A model generated the notes under the pieces. It had not been told where the DNA came from, did not search any database, and saw only the letters and a list, made by a program, of their open reading frames with translations. DNA of 36,487 nt, from contig JAGIBL010000013.1 of the NCBI GenBank assembly GCA_017744365.1, positions 1 through 36,487 on the forward strand, read 5' to 3'. The stretch comes from Nocardioidaceae bacterium (GTDB lineage Bacteria > Actinomycetota > Actinomycetes > Propionibacteriales > Nocardioidaceae). Of the stretch, positions 21,332 through 32,858 are shown one piece after another. Position 1 is the first letter of the stretch; every line of letters begins with the position of its first letter. A program made the position numbers and the translations under genes.

Positions 21332-22051
21332 CTACTCGCTGTCGCCGGTAATCAAGCTGTGCGTGACGCCCGCGACCGCCGCGCCGATGAGCGGCGCGAC
21401 GATGAACAGCCACACCTGGCCGAGCGCGTGGCCGCCACCGAACCAGGCCACGCCGAGCGAGCGGGCCGGGTTCACCGAGGTGCCGTCCACCGGGATCATC
21501 ACCAGGTGGATGAGGGTCAGGCAGAGGCCGATCGTGACACCGGCCACCGCGGGGGTCGCCCGGCGCGAGGTGGCGCCGAGGATCACGTAGAGGAACATCG
21601 CGGTGAAGACGACCTCGCCGATCAGCACGGCCCACAGGTCGTAGCCGCCGTCGCCCCAGCCGTTGGTGGCCATGTGGCCGTCGGCCTCGAAGCCGTCCAT
21701 GCCGTTGGCGATGAGCAGCAGCACGCCGCCCGCGATCGTCGCGCCGACGACCTGCGCGGCGACGTACCCGGGCACGTCCTTCCAGTCGAACCGCTTGGCG
21801 GTCGCGAGGCCGATCGTGACCGCCGGGTTGAAGTGCGCCCCGGAGATGTGGCCGAGAGCGTACGCGCCGGTGAGCACGGTCAGGCCGAACGCGAGCGCGA
21901 CGCCGACCCGGTCGACGTCGCCCGCGAAGATGACGGTGCCGCAGCCGCCGAGCACCAGCCAGAAGGTGCCCAGCGCCTCCGCGCCGAGCCTGGAGCCGCC
22001 GGTGACCGGGACTGCGTCAGCAGGGATAGGGGTGGTGGTTGCCTCGGACAT
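21332..22051 (-). CDS. aqpZ: Aquaporin Z-type water channel
   Basis: This encodes 239 residues from ATG at 22051 behind gagggagg. It has six membrane segments and two half-helices with the NPA boxes: HFNPAVT (residues 75-77) and SVNPARS (194-196), the second with the selectivity Arg. The context GHISGAHFNPAVT and the lack of the enlarged loops and Asp of glyceroporins indicate the AqpZ group, so water is the likely substrate. A position close to katG also fits H2O2 passage, reported for some aquaporins, but that is speculation. The N terminus has a longer Pro/Thr-rich cytoplasmic extension. It is divergent from icd. Confidence 0.93.
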   Translation of the reverse strand: MSEATTTPIPADAVPVTGGSRLGAEALGTFWLVLGGCGTVIFAGDVDRVGVALAFGLTVLTGAYALGHISGAHFNPAVTIGLATAKRFDWKDVPGYVAAQVVGATIAGGVLLLIANGMDGFEADGHMATNGWGDGGYDLWAVLIGEVVFTAMFLYVILGATSRRATPAVAGVTIGLCLTLIHLVMIPVDGTSVNPARSLGVAWFGGGHALGQVWLFIVAPLIGAAVAGVTHSLITGDSE

Positions 22052-22075
22052 GAGCCCTCCCTCAGGAGATACGGA

Positions 22076-22095
22076 CCTAGCCCGTTCAGGCTAGG
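22076..22095. repeat. Inverted repeat in the aqpZ-icd divergent region
   Basis: cctagcc (22076-22082) and ggctagg (22089-22095) form a perfect 7-bp inverted repeat with a 6-base spacer. It lies 24 bases upstream of the aqpZ start and upstream of the icd -35. It is a possible operator; no known regulator consensus is recognised. Confidence 0.5.
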
Positions 22096-22119
22096 GGAGT
22101 CCGCGGCCGAACCGCCGGA

Positions 22120-22147
22120 TTGAGGGCTCTTCGCCGTGGGATATCTT
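22120..22147 (+). promoter_or_regulatory. icd promoter, predicted leaderless
   Basis: A -35-like TTGAGG at 22120-22125, a 16-base spacer and a -10 TATCTT at 22142-22147 are followed after 6 bases by the GTG start at 22154. Transcription would begin at or within a base of the start codon. There is no ribosome site before that GTG, consistent with a leaderless mRNA. Confidence 0.55.
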
Positions 22148-22153
22148 GCCCGG

Positions 22154-24352
<2,199 letters not shown>

Positions 24353-24354
24353 CT

Positions 24355-24471
24355 CGCTGACCTGGCGCAAAAGTACACGTGTAAGACGCTGACCTGGCGC
24401 AAAGGTGCTCGTACACTCGCACCTTTGCGCCAGGTCAGCGCAATTACGCGTCCCTTTGCGCCAGGTCGGCG
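24355..24471. terminator. Four-armed palindrome cluster between convergent icd and GNAT genes
   Basis: Two direct copies of cgctgacctggcgcaaa (from 24355 and 24387) face two inverted copies (24419-24440 and about 24453-24471). The inner pair forms a perfect 22-bp stem (24387-24408 with 24419-24440) around a 10-base loop. The outer inverted copy has one base change (cggc for cagc) and lies inside the 3' end of the GNAT gene, supplying its final codons. It is probably a bidirectional terminator. Confidence 0.75.
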
Positions 24472-25574
24472 GGAAGCAGATCGTAGAGAGCGGTGTCGTG
24501 GCGGCCGTCGCGGCAGATCGTGCCCTGGCGCTCGAGGCCGACGTAGCGGAAGCCGACTGCCTGGGCCACGCGGCGGGACGCCTCGTTGTCGACGGCGCTG
24601 GCCAGACGCACGCGGCTGAGACCCAGGCCGCCGTCCTCGATCGCCACCAGGGCGTGCCGGGCGGCGGCGCGGGCGGCCAGCACGGCGATGCCGCGGCCCC
24701 GGCCGGCCGGGTGCAGCCAGTACCCGACCTCGCCCTCGCCCGGGCGAACGCCGAGGTTGAACACGTTCACCACCCCGAGCAGCGCGTCGTCGGCATCCAC
24801 GATCGCCCAGGTGACGGCCGCCGCGGAGGCAGCCGCCTCGGTCCGGTCCTCGCGCCAGGAGCGGGCGTGCTCCGGCTCGAACGGGACCGGGATCGAGCCG
24901 ATCCAGAAGGAGACCGTCTCGTCCCGAGCGGCCTCGACGATCCGGGCCTCGTCGCGCTCGGCCAGCGGGCGCAGCCCGACCTCACCCAGGTCGAGCACGG
25001 GAGCCTCCAGCCACGGCGTCCGCGGCTCGCGCGGGTCGTCGCGGGTCAGGGTGCCGGCCCAGACGTCGTACGGCGTGCCGCGGTGGTCCACCCAGCGGTG
25101 CAGCACGCCGGTCACCACGTCGAACCCCAGCCGCCAGGCCAGCCGCCGGGAGCCCCAGTTGCCCGGGTAGGCGTACCAGATCACCGCCTCCAGGCCGCGG
25201 CCCTCGGGGGAGAAGCCCCAGTCGAGCAGCAGCCGCAGCGCCCGCTCCATCGCCCCGGTGCCGCGGATCGCCGGATGGGCGCCGTACGCGATCTCCGCCC
25301 GGCCACCCGCGAGGTTCCGCAGGCTCACGGTGCCGCCGAAGCGCCCGTCCACCTCGACGGCGAAGGCCCACTCCTGGTCCGAGGCCCAGCCGCCCGGCAT
25401 CGCCTCGCGGACGAACCGCTGTGCATCCGCCACGCCGTACGGGACCGGCACCGTCGTCCAGCGGACGCTGAGCGGGTCGTTGCACTGCTCGACGACCGCC
25501 TGGACGTCCTCCTCGCGGTGCGCGCGCAGGCTCACCACGCCGTCGGAGAGGACCGGGACCGGGACCAGGGGCAT
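24444..25574 (-). CDS. Tandem GNAT (RimJ/RimL-type) acetyltransferase
   Basis: This encodes 376 residues from ATG at 25574, about twice the usual GNAT length. Two acetyltransferase domains are visible. The first, about residues 8-175, has [24 protein letters not shown] and the AWRLGF motif. The second, about 195-370, has [37 protein letters not shown] (acetyl-CoA loop, with the better R-G-x-G) and [13 protein letters not shown]. Such enzymes acetylate protein N-terminal amines or small molecules; the substrate is unknown. The first domain's CoA loop (IRGTGAME) is less canonical, so it might be structural. The last residues (PADLAQRDA) are encoded by one arm of the neighbouring repeat, suggesting the C terminus was altered by repeat spread. 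Confidence 0.88.
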   Translation of the reverse strand: MPLVPVPVLSDGVVSLRAHREEDVQAVVEQCNDPLSVRWTTVPVPYGVADAQRFVREAMPGGWASDQEWAFAVEVDGRFGGTVSLRNLAGGRAEIAYGAHPAIRGTGAMERALRLLLDWGFSPEGRGLEAVIWYAYPGNWGSRRLAWRLGFDVVTGVLHRWVDHRGTPYDVWAGTLTRDDPREPRTPWLEAPVLDLGEVGLRPLAERDEARIVEAARDETVSFWIGSIPVPFEPEHARSWREDRTEAAASAAAVTWAIVDADDALLGVVNVFNLGVRPGEGEVGYWLHPAGRGRGIAVLAARAAARHALVAIEDGGLGLSRVRLASAVDNEASRRVAQAVGFRYVGLERQGTICRDGRHDTALYDLLPADLAQRDA

Positions 25575-25639
25575 TCCCGCACCCTGACATGCCCTACCCG
25601 GGACCCGCCAACCGGTTCCGGGCTGGAAGAATGCTCGCC

Positions 25640-26656
25640 ATGTCGACGGCCCCCACCGCCCTGCCTCGAGTCCTGTCCGGCATCCAGCCGACCGCGGACT
25701 CGTTCCACTTCGGCAACTACCTGGGGGCGACGCGTCAGTGGGTGGCGCTCCAGGACGAGTTCGACCCGTTCTTCTTCATCGCCGACCTGCACTCGATCAC
25801 GATGAGCCACGACCCCAAGCTGCTCGCCCAGCGCACCCGGGTCGCGGCCGCGCAGCTGCTCGCGATGGGCATCGACCCGGAGCGCTCGACGGTGTTCGTG
25901 CAGTCGCACGTGCCCGAGCACGCGCAGCTGGCCTGGGTGTTCAACAGCCTGACCAGCTTCGGCGAGGCCCGCCGGATGACCCAGTTCAAGGACAAGTCCG
26001 CCAAGGAGGGCGAGGGCGCCGCCTCGGTCGCCCTGTTCGCCTACCCGATCCTGCAGGCCGCGGACATCCTGCTCTACCGGCCGCAGTACGTGCCGGTGGG
26101 GGAGGACCAGCGCCAGCACCTCGAGCTGACCCGCGACCTGGCGCAGCGGTTCAACCACCGCTACAAGAAGACCTTCAAGCTGCCGGAGCCCTACATCCTC
26201 AAGGAGACCGCCAAGATCTCCGACCTGCAGCAGCCCGAGAAGAAGATGTCGAAGTCGGCCTCCTCGCCGACCGGCATCGTCGAGCTGCTCGACGACCCGA
26301 AGGTCTCGGCGAAGAAGATCCGCTCGGCGGTCACCGACTCCGACACCGAGGTCCGGTTCGACGAGACCGCGAAGCCCGGGGTCTCCAACCTGCTCACCAT
26401 CTACTCGGCGCTCACCGGGCGCAGCATCGAGGACCTGGAGAAGGCGTACGACGGGAAGGGGTACGGCGACTTCAAGGGCGACCTGGCCGACGTGGTGGTC
26501 GAGTTCGTGACCCCGTTCCGGGACCGGACGAAGGCGCTGCTCGACGATCCCGCCGAGCTCGACGGCATCCTGAAGCGGGGCGCCGAACGGGCCCGCGAGG
26601 TGGCCGCGCGCACGCTGGCGGACGTCTACGACCGCGTCGGCTTCCTGAAGGCCTGA
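25640..26656 (+). CDS. trpS: Tryptophan-tRNA ligase
   Basis: This encodes 338 residues. ATG at 25640 is preferred over ATG at 25631 because ggaag lies at proper spacing and the protein then starts just before [22 protein letters not shown]. Class I synthetase signatures: HFGN (23-26, the HIGH motif) and KMSKS at 202-206. Typical TrpRS stretches include [29 protein letters not shown] and [17 protein letters not shown]. It charges tRNA-Trp with tryptophan in the cytosol. The 2H phosphoesterase gene follows 8 bases after the stop. No T-box or attenuator is seen in the short upstream region. Confidence 0.97.
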   Translation: MSTAPTALPRVLSGIQPTADSFHFGNYLGATRQWVALQDEFDPFFFIADLHSITMSHDPKLLAQRTRVAAAQLLAMGIDPERSTVFVQSHVPEHAQLAWVFNSLTSFGEARRMTQFKDKSAKEGEGAASVALFAYPILQAADILLYRPQYVPVGEDQRQHLELTRDLAQRFNHRYKKTFKLPEPYILKETAKISDLQQPEKKMSKSASSPTGIVELLDDPKVSAKKIRSAVTDSDTEVRFDETAKPGVSNLLTIYSALTGRSIEDLEKAYDGKGYGDFKGDLADVVVEFVTPFRDRTKALLDDPAELDGILKRGAERAREVAARTLADVYDRVGFLKA

Positions 26657-26664
26657 GAAACACC

Positions 26665-27177
26665 GTGCCCACCATCGGCGTCTCCATCGCCGTGCCCGAC
26701 CCGGAGGGCTCCGCCCTGCAGGAGTACCGGGTCGCGCTCGGCGACGACACCGCGCGGCACATCCCCACGCACATCACGCTGGTGCCGCCGACCGAGGTGG
26801 CCGACGAGGCGATGCCCGTCATCGAGAAGCACCTGTCGGCGGCCGCGGCGCGGCACCGGCCGTTCCGGGTCAGCCTGCGCGGCACCGGGACCTTCCGGCC
26901 GGTCTCGCCGGTGGTCTTCATCGGCGTGGTCGAGGGCATCTCCAGCTGCGAGCTGCTCGCGGACACGGTGCGCACCGGGCCGCTCGCGGTCGAGGTGCGG
27001 TTCCCGTACCACCCGCACGTGACGGTCGCGCACCACCTCGGCGAGGAGCAGCTGGACCGGGCCTTCGAGGAGCTCGCCGGCTACGAAGCCGGGTTCGCGG
27101 TGGACGCGTTCTGGCTCTACGTCCACGACGAGCACCACGGCTGGCGCCCGACGCGCTCGTTCCGGCTGGGAACGTGA
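26665..27177 (+). CDS. 2'-5' RNA ligase-like (2H phosphoesterase) protein
   Basis: This encodes 170 residues from GTG at 26665, 8 bases after trpS, so co-transcribed with it. Both catalytic His-x-Thr motifs of the 2H superfamily are present: HIT at 36-38 (PTHITLVPP) and HVT at 118-120 (YHPHVTVAHH). The spacing fits the LigT/ThpR/YjcG-like group, whose members open 2',3'-cyclic phosphates or 2'-5' linkages in RNA. The biological substrate is unknown; the link with a tRNA synthetase hints at RNA metabolism but may be only positional. It is followed directly by a strong hairpin. Confidence 0.87.
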   Translation: MPTIGVSIAVPDPEGSALQEYRVALGDDTARHIPTHITLVPPTEVADEAMPVIEKHLSAAAARHRPFRVSLRGTGTFRPVSPVVFIGVVEGISSCELLADTVRTGPLAVEVRFPYHPHVTVAHHLGEEQLDRAFEELAGYEAGFAVDAFWLYVHDEHHGWRPTRSFRLGT

Positions 27178-27213
27178 GAGAAGCCCGTACGCCGGACGGC
27201 GTACGGGCTTCTC
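27178..27213. terminator. Bidirectional hairpin terminator after the trpS operon
   Basis: gagaagcccgtacgcc (27178-27193) pairs perfectly over 16 bp with 27198-27213 around the tetraloop ggac. The stem starts directly after the stop codon of the RNA ligase-like gene and faces the convergent CAP-domain gene. No U-run follows. A weaker second stem (gctggagg / cctccagc, 27217-27255) lies next to it. Confidence 0.85.
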
Positions 27214-27267
27214 GGTGCTGGAGGACGAGTACGAGGGAGGAACCCGCCCTCCAGCAGCTGGTGGGGC

Positions 27268-28260
27268 CTACTGGTACGGCGTGAACAGCCGCACCGTGTA
27301 GGCGTACCGGAAGGCCTTCCGGGAGCCCTTGCGGTGGATGTTGGAGACGACCACCTTGAAGGCGGCGGTCTTGCTGATCGTGGCCGGCATCTGCCAGACC
27401 AGGGTCGGCTGCGCGTAGCCGGAGTGCGGCCGGTAGCGGTGCACGGAGAGCCGGACGCCGTTCTGCCAGACGGCGACCCGCGCGCGGCGGAAGTCGGTGC
27501 GGCTCAGCCCGGCGCTCAGCGACCAGCGGCTGCCCGGCTCCATCGTGTTCGGGAAGTAGCCCGGCGTCGGCCAGGAGACGTAGCGCGGGTTCGGCCGGTA
27601 GGCGCTGGACGGGCCGATCACCATGAGCGCGTTGGCGGAGTCGGTGCTGCCGCTGCCCATGACGGTCGCGAACGGGTTGAGCACCCAGCGACGGTGGCCC
27701 ACCGCGGTGTTGCTCGAGCCGCGGTCGTCCATGTACAGGTCGATCACCTGACCGGACTTCAGCGAGGGCCAGGCCAGCGCGAGGTTGGACTTGGAGGCCG
27801 CGGCCGCACCGGTCGAGGAGTAGCACCGCCAGCCGCTGGTCGGGTGGTGGTCGAGACGGTCGTTGGCGTCCATCATCAGCGCCGCCCGCTGGGCCTGGTA
27901 GTTCAGCGTCGGCGAGAAGGTCACCGGGGCCAGGCCGGCCAGCGAGCGCACGTAGTTCAGCGAGCTCAGCGTGGCGTTGTTGCTGAACAGCGAGGCCAGC
28001 CCGGGCACGCAGCCCGCGATGCTGCCGCCCAGCCAGTCGATCGGCAGCCGCTGCTTGTTCGCGTACTGCGACCAGTACGCCGAGTTGACCGCGGCCATGC
28101 TGCTGGTCTGGATCGCGCCGGTCCAGCGCGCCGTCACCCGGGTTCCCCGGGCCATGCCGGCCTCGGCGGGGGTGGCCTCGGCGACCAGCCCCACGACGGC
28201 CGCCGTCATCATCGCGAGCCCGGCAAAGCCCAGCCCGAAGCGCTTCTTGTTCTCCCTCAT
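27268..28260 (-). CDS. Secreted CAP-domain (SCP/PR-1-like) protein
   Basis: This encodes 330 residues from ATG at 28260. The basic N terminus (MRENKKRF), a hydrophobic stretch and AEA near residue 34 make a signal peptide. The CAP core spans about residues 95-240: YVRSLAGLAPVTFSPTLNYQAQRAALMM, then DRLDHHPTSGWRCYS, YMDDRGSSNTAVGHRRWVLNP with the conserved HRRW-type motif, and a late PNPRYVSWPTPGYFP. The C-terminal ~90 residues form a beta-rich domain (RVAVWQNGVRLSVHRYRP, then FKVVVSNIH). Such proteins occur in bacterial cell-wall or secreted contexts; the activity is unknown. No ribosome site precedes the ATG; a promoter -10 lies 7 bases upstream, suggesting a leaderless transcript. Confidence 0.87.
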   Translation of the reverse strand: MRENKKRFGLGFAGLAMMTAAVVGLVAEATPAEAGMARGTRVTARWTGAIQTSSMAAVNSAYWSQYANKQRLPIDWLGGSIAGCVPGLASLFSNNATLSSLNYVRSLAGLAPVTFSPTLNYQAQRAALMMDANDRLDHHPTSGWRCYSSTGAAAASKSNLALAWPSLKSGQVIDLYMDDRGSSNTAVGHRRWVLNPFATVMGSGSTDSANALMVIGPSSAYRPNPRYVSWPTPGYFPNTMEPGSRWSLSAGLSRTDFRRARVAVWQNGVRLSVHRYRPHSGYAQPTLVWQMPATISKTAAFKVVVSNIHRKGSRKAFRYAYTVRLFTPYQ

Positions 28261-28267
28261 GGGGAGA

Positions 28268-28297
28268 ACGATACGCCCTAAATGTCCGTTTTGACCA
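28268..28297 (-). promoter_or_regulatory. Promoter of the CAP-domain gene, predicted leaderless
   Basis: On the minus strand TGGTCA (28292-28297) and TATCGT (28268-28273) are separated by 18 bases. The -10 ends 7 bases before the ATG at 28260, so transcription would begin at the start codon. There is no purine-rich ribosome site in the gap (tctcccc). Confidence 0.45.
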
Positions 28298-28326
28298 CTT
28301 TGAGAAGAAAGTTATCTTCTGGGTGG
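28295..28326 (-). terminator. Weak hairpin after the minus-strand sdhB
   Basis: agaaga (28303-28308) pairs with tcttct (28315-28320), with outer ccac/gtgg arms at 28295-28298 and 28323-28326. It is just past the sdhB stop at 28328 and overlaps the CAP gene promoter. The stem is AT-rich and weak. Confidence 0.3.
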
Positions 28327-28327
28327 A

Positions 28328-29071
28328 TCAGTGGCCGTGCCTGAGCGCCGTACGGAGGTCGCGGTTGAGCTGGGAGATCACGTCCAGCGGGATCTCCTTG
28401 GGACAGGCCGCCGCGCACTCACCGATGTTGGTGCAGCCGCCGAAGCCCTCGTGGTCGTGCTGGGCGACCATGTTGACCACCCGGATGTCGCGCTCGGCCT
28501 GGCCCTGCGGGAGCTCGCCGAGGTGGGTGATCTTGGCGCCCATGAACAGCGAGGCCGAGCCGTTCGGGCAGGCCGCCACGCACGCACCGCAGCCGATGCA
28601 GGTGGCCACGTCGAAGGCGCGGTCGGCGGCCTCCTTGGGCACCTGGACCGAGTGCGCCTCGGGGGCCGAGCCGGTGTTGACCGAGATGAAGCCGCCCTGC
28701 TGGATGATCCGGTCGAAGGAGCCCCGGTCGACGACCAGGTCCTTGAGCACCGGGAACGCGTCCGAGCGCCACGGCTCGATGGTGATCGTCTCGCCGTCGG
28801 AGAAGGTGCGCATGTGCAGCTGGCAGGTGGTGGTGGTCACCGGGCCGTGCGCCTCGCCGTTGATCATCAGGCCGCACATGCCGCAGATGCCCTCGCGACA
28901 GTCGGAGTCGAACGCGATCGGCTCCTCGCCCTTGGCGTTCAGCTGCTCGTTGAGTACGTCGAGCATCTCCAGGAAGGACATGTCCTCGGAGACGTCGTCG
29001 ACCTCGTAGGTGTGCATCGCACCCGCGGCGGCCGCGTCGCTCTGGCGCCAGATCTTGAGAGTGAGTCTCAC
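28328..29071 (-). CDS. sdhB: Succinate dehydrogenase/fumarate reductase iron-sulfur subunit (SdhCAB type)
   Basis: This encodes 247 residues from GTG at 29071. Three cluster sites are complete: the [2Fe-2S] cysteines at 58, 63, 66 and 83 ([12 protein letters not shown] then TTTTC), the first ferredoxin-like set at 158, 161, 164 and 168 ([12 protein letters not shown]), and the second at 213, 219 and 223 ([12 protein letters not shown]). It passes electrons from the flavoprotein to the membrane cytochrome b. The sequence belongs with the three-subunit enzyme having a single b558-type anchor (Bacillus-like, also in Streptomyces). Its start codon overlaps the stop of a 26-codon frame inserted between sdhA and sdhB (29068-29148). 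Confidence 0.95.
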   Translation of the reverse strand: MRLTLKIWRQSDAAAAGAMHTYEVDDVSEDMSFLEMLDVLNEQLNAKGEEPIAFDSDCREGICGMCGLMINGEAHGPVTTTTCQLHMRTFSDGETITIEPWRSDAFPVLKDLVVDRGSFDRIIQQGGFISVNTGSAPEAHSVQVPKEAADRAFDVATCIGCGACVAACPNGSASLFMGAKITHLGELPQGQAERDIRVVNMVAQHDHEGFGGCTNIGECAAACPKEIPLDVISQLNRDLRTALRHGH

Positions 29072-29144
29072 TTGTGGCCTCGCTTCGCATCGGCCACGGT
29101 GAGACCGAAATCGCTGTGTTGAATGGTGCGCTCGCTGCGCTCGC

Positions 29145-29152
<8 letters not shown>
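29067..29152 (-). repeat. Small inserted element at the sdhA-sdhB junction, bounded by 9-bp direct repeats
   Basis: ctcacttgt occurs at 29067-29075 and again at 29144-29152 with 68 bases between. Deleting one repeat plus the 68 bases (77 bp) would join sdhA and sdhB by a GTGA stop/start overlap. The insert contains two similar motifs, ctcgcttcgcatcg near one end and ctcgctgcgctcg near the other. This looks like a short repeat or miniature element with a target-site-like duplication; the mechanism is unproved. Confidence 0.6.
29068..29148 (-). CDS. 26-codon frame coupled to both sdhA and sdhB
   Basis: GTG at 29148 overlaps the sdhA TGA (shared GTGA), and the TGA at 29068-29070 overlaps the sdhB GTG (shared GTGA). 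The peptide begins [15 protein letters not shown] and ends DAKRGHK; it is polar, basic at the end, and has no membrane segment or metal motif. Several codons (ATT, CAA, GAT, CGA) are less GC-rich than those of the neighbours. It lies wholly in the inserted element. It may simply keep ribosomes moving from sdhA to sdhB, or be a small accessory protein. There is no homology I recognise. Confidence 0.4.
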
Positions 29153-31169
<2,017 letters not shown>

Positions 31170-31182
31170 GGGTGAGCTGCTC

Positions 31183-31905
31183 CTACTTCGAGATGACGCC
31201 GAACAGGACGAAGATCGGGACGATCGAGAAGCCGCCGGCGATGATGACCGCGAGGGTGAACGCGGTGTTCTTCGCGAGCTTGCGGCTGCGCTCGGACCCG
31301 GTCAGGCCCAGCGTCTGGGTGGCGCTCCAGATGCCGTGGTGCAGGTGTGCGCCGAGCATCGCCATCGCGACCAGGTAGATGATCGTCAGCCACCAGGTGT
31401 CGAAGGTGTCGACCAGCAGGTTGTACGGGTCGTTGGTGGCGCCGCCCTTCACGTTCACCTTGCCGACGGTGAAGTTGAGCAGGTGCCAGACGAGGAAGAG
31501 CAGGATGGTCACGCCGCCCCAGCGCATCAGCCGGCTGGCGAAGATCGCGCCGGTGTGCTTCTTCACCTGGTAGCGCACGGTGCGGGCTCGCTTGGCGCGC
31601 TTCCACAGCGTCGCGGCGGCGTACACGTGCACCACCAGCGCCAGGATCAGCACCGCGCGGGCGATCCACAGGAAGCCCGCGTGCGGCAGGATCGGCTCGC
31701 CGATCGTGCGCAGGTGCTCGGCGTAGTGGTTGAAGTCGTCGTGCCCGGCGAACGCCTTGAGGTTGCCGTACATGTGCGCGAGCACGAAGCCGACGAAGAT
31801 GAGGCCGCTGACGGCCATCGTGATCTTCAGGAAGATGGTGCTCTGCGTCGCGCGGGCGCCTTTGACCAGGGGCGGCGTTGCGTTCTGGATTGCCACGGAT
31901 GTCAC
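31183..31905 (-). CDS. sdhC: Succinate dehydrogenase cytochrome b558-type membrane anchor
   Basis: This encodes 240 residues from GTG at 31905; an in-frame GTG at 31896 is an alternative, and a TACGGT -10-like hexamer 7 bases before it could make that start leaderless. Five hydrophobic segments are visible. Histidines placed for two b hemes lie in [30 protein letters not shown] and [13 protein letters not shown], as in the Bacillus SdhC family. It anchors the enzyme and reduces quinone. It is the first gene of the minus-strand sdhC-sdhA-sdhB operon. About 170 bp separate it from the divergent second succinate dehydrogenase operon. Confidence 0.93.
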   Translation of the reverse strand: MTSVAIQNATPPLVKGARATQSTIFLKITMAVSGLIFVGFVLAHMYGNLKAFAGHDDFNHYAEHLRTIGEPILPHAGFLWIARAVLILALVVHVYAAATLWKRAKRARTVRYQVKKHTGAIFASRLMRWGGVTILLFLVWHLLNFTVGKVNVKGGATNDPYNLLVDTFDTWWLTIIYLVAMAMLGAHLHHGIWSATQTLGLTGSERSRKLAKNTAFTLAVIIAGGFSIVPIFVLFGVISK

Positions 31906-32044
31906 CGTACCGCTCGCTTTCCGGCGCTACGCACGGGTATGGCGTGATGCACGACACGTTGGCCACGCTTCGGGAACCTTTGCGTCTCGTTGCTCGTCGC
32001 GCCCCCTTCCCCCGGGCGGTCTTTCCCGCCATAGTCGGACCCGC

Positions 32045-32058
32045 GTGACCTAGGACAC
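32045..32058 (+). promoter_or_regulatory. CRP/GlxR-like palindrome upstream of the second sdh operon
   Basis: gtgacctaggacac fits GTG-N8-CAC, the core of the actinobacterial CRP/GlxR site (TGTGA-N6-TCACA), with symmetric cctagg in the centre. It lies 17 bases upstream of the ATG at 32076 and next to its ribosome site, so binding would more likely repress than activate. It resembles the palindrome upstream of cydA. Confidence 0.4.
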
Positions 32059-32075
32059 ACCCTGTGGAGGTGGGC

Positions 32076-32858
32076 ATGGCGGCGACTGGAGTGGATGCGC
32101 CCGGACGGGCGGCGATCGGGGCCCGGACCCTGCGAACCGACCGATGGTGGCTCTCCCCGCTGACCACGTTCGTGGTCTTCTCCGCCTTCGTCGTCTACGC
32201 CACCTGGCGCGCGTTCGCGGACAAGGACTACTTCGTCGAGCCCTACCTCTCACCGTTCTACTCGCCCTGCCTGGGCGACTGCGTGAAGGGCTCCGCGGAC
32301 TTCGGTACGCCGTTCGGCGGGTTCCCGCTCTCGGCGGCGCTCATCATCCTGATCTTCCCGCTGGGGTTCCGGATGAGCTGCTACTACTACCGCAAGGCCT
32401 ACTACCGGGCGTTCTGGCTCAGCCCGCCGGCGTGCGCCGTCGCCGAGCCGCACACCAAGTACACCGGCGAGACCCGGTTGCCGCTGATCCTCAACAACCT
32501 GCACCGCTGGTTCTGGTACGCCGCGGTCGTGGTCGCGCTGATCCTGACCTGGGACGTGCTGCTCTCCTTCCAGGAGGCCGACGGCGGCCACGTCGGGCTG
32601 GGCACGCTGGTGCTGCTCACCAACGTGGTGCTCATCTGGCTGTACACGCTGTCCTGCCACTCCTGCCGGCACGCGGTCGGCGGCCGGCTGCGGCACTTCT
32701 CCAAGCACCCGGTCCGCTACCGGATGTGGACCTGGGTGTCCCGGCTGAACACCCGGCACTCGCTCTACGCCTGGCTGTCGCTGTTCTCGGTGGCGATCGC
32801 CGACCTCTACATCATGCTGCTGGCCAACGGCACCATCTCCGAAGCGAGGTTCTTCTAG
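32076..32858 (+). CDS. Membrane anchor of a mycobacterial Sdh1-type succinate dehydrogenase
   Basis: This encodes 260 residues from ATG at 32076, with gtggagg 6-12 bases upstream; the in-frame GTG at 32064 lies within that ribosome site. Five membrane segments are predicted (about residues 25-45, 83-103, 146-167, 180-198, 228-248). Between the first two is YLSPFYSPCLGDC, and later LSCHSCRHAVGGRLRHF; GFRMSCYYYRKAYYRAFW follows the second helix. This pattern matches, from memory, the fused anchor of the mycobacterial Sdh1 enzyme (Rv0249c-like), which is different from the b558 SdhC on the opposite strand. Conserved His residues could hold heme b. It starts the plus-strand operon with a flavoprotein and an iron-sulfur subunit. 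Confidence 0.88.
   Translation: MAATGVDAPGRAAIGARTLRTDRWWLSPLTTFVVFSAFVVYATWRAFADKDYFVEPYLSPFYSPCLGDCVKGSADFGTPFGGFPLSAALIILIFPLGFRMSCYYYRKAYYRAFWLSPPACAVAEPHTKYTGETRLPLILNNLHRWFWYAAVVVALILTWDVLLSFQEADGGHVGLGTLVLLTNVVLIWLYTLSCHSCRHAVGGRLRHFSKHPVRYRMWTWVSRLNTRHSLYAWLSLFSVAIADLYIMLLANGTISEARFF

Noticed and set aside
32064-32075. GTG at 32064 as start of the Sdh1-type anchor
   Set aside because: It lies in the gtggagg ribosome site that serves the ATG at 32076.
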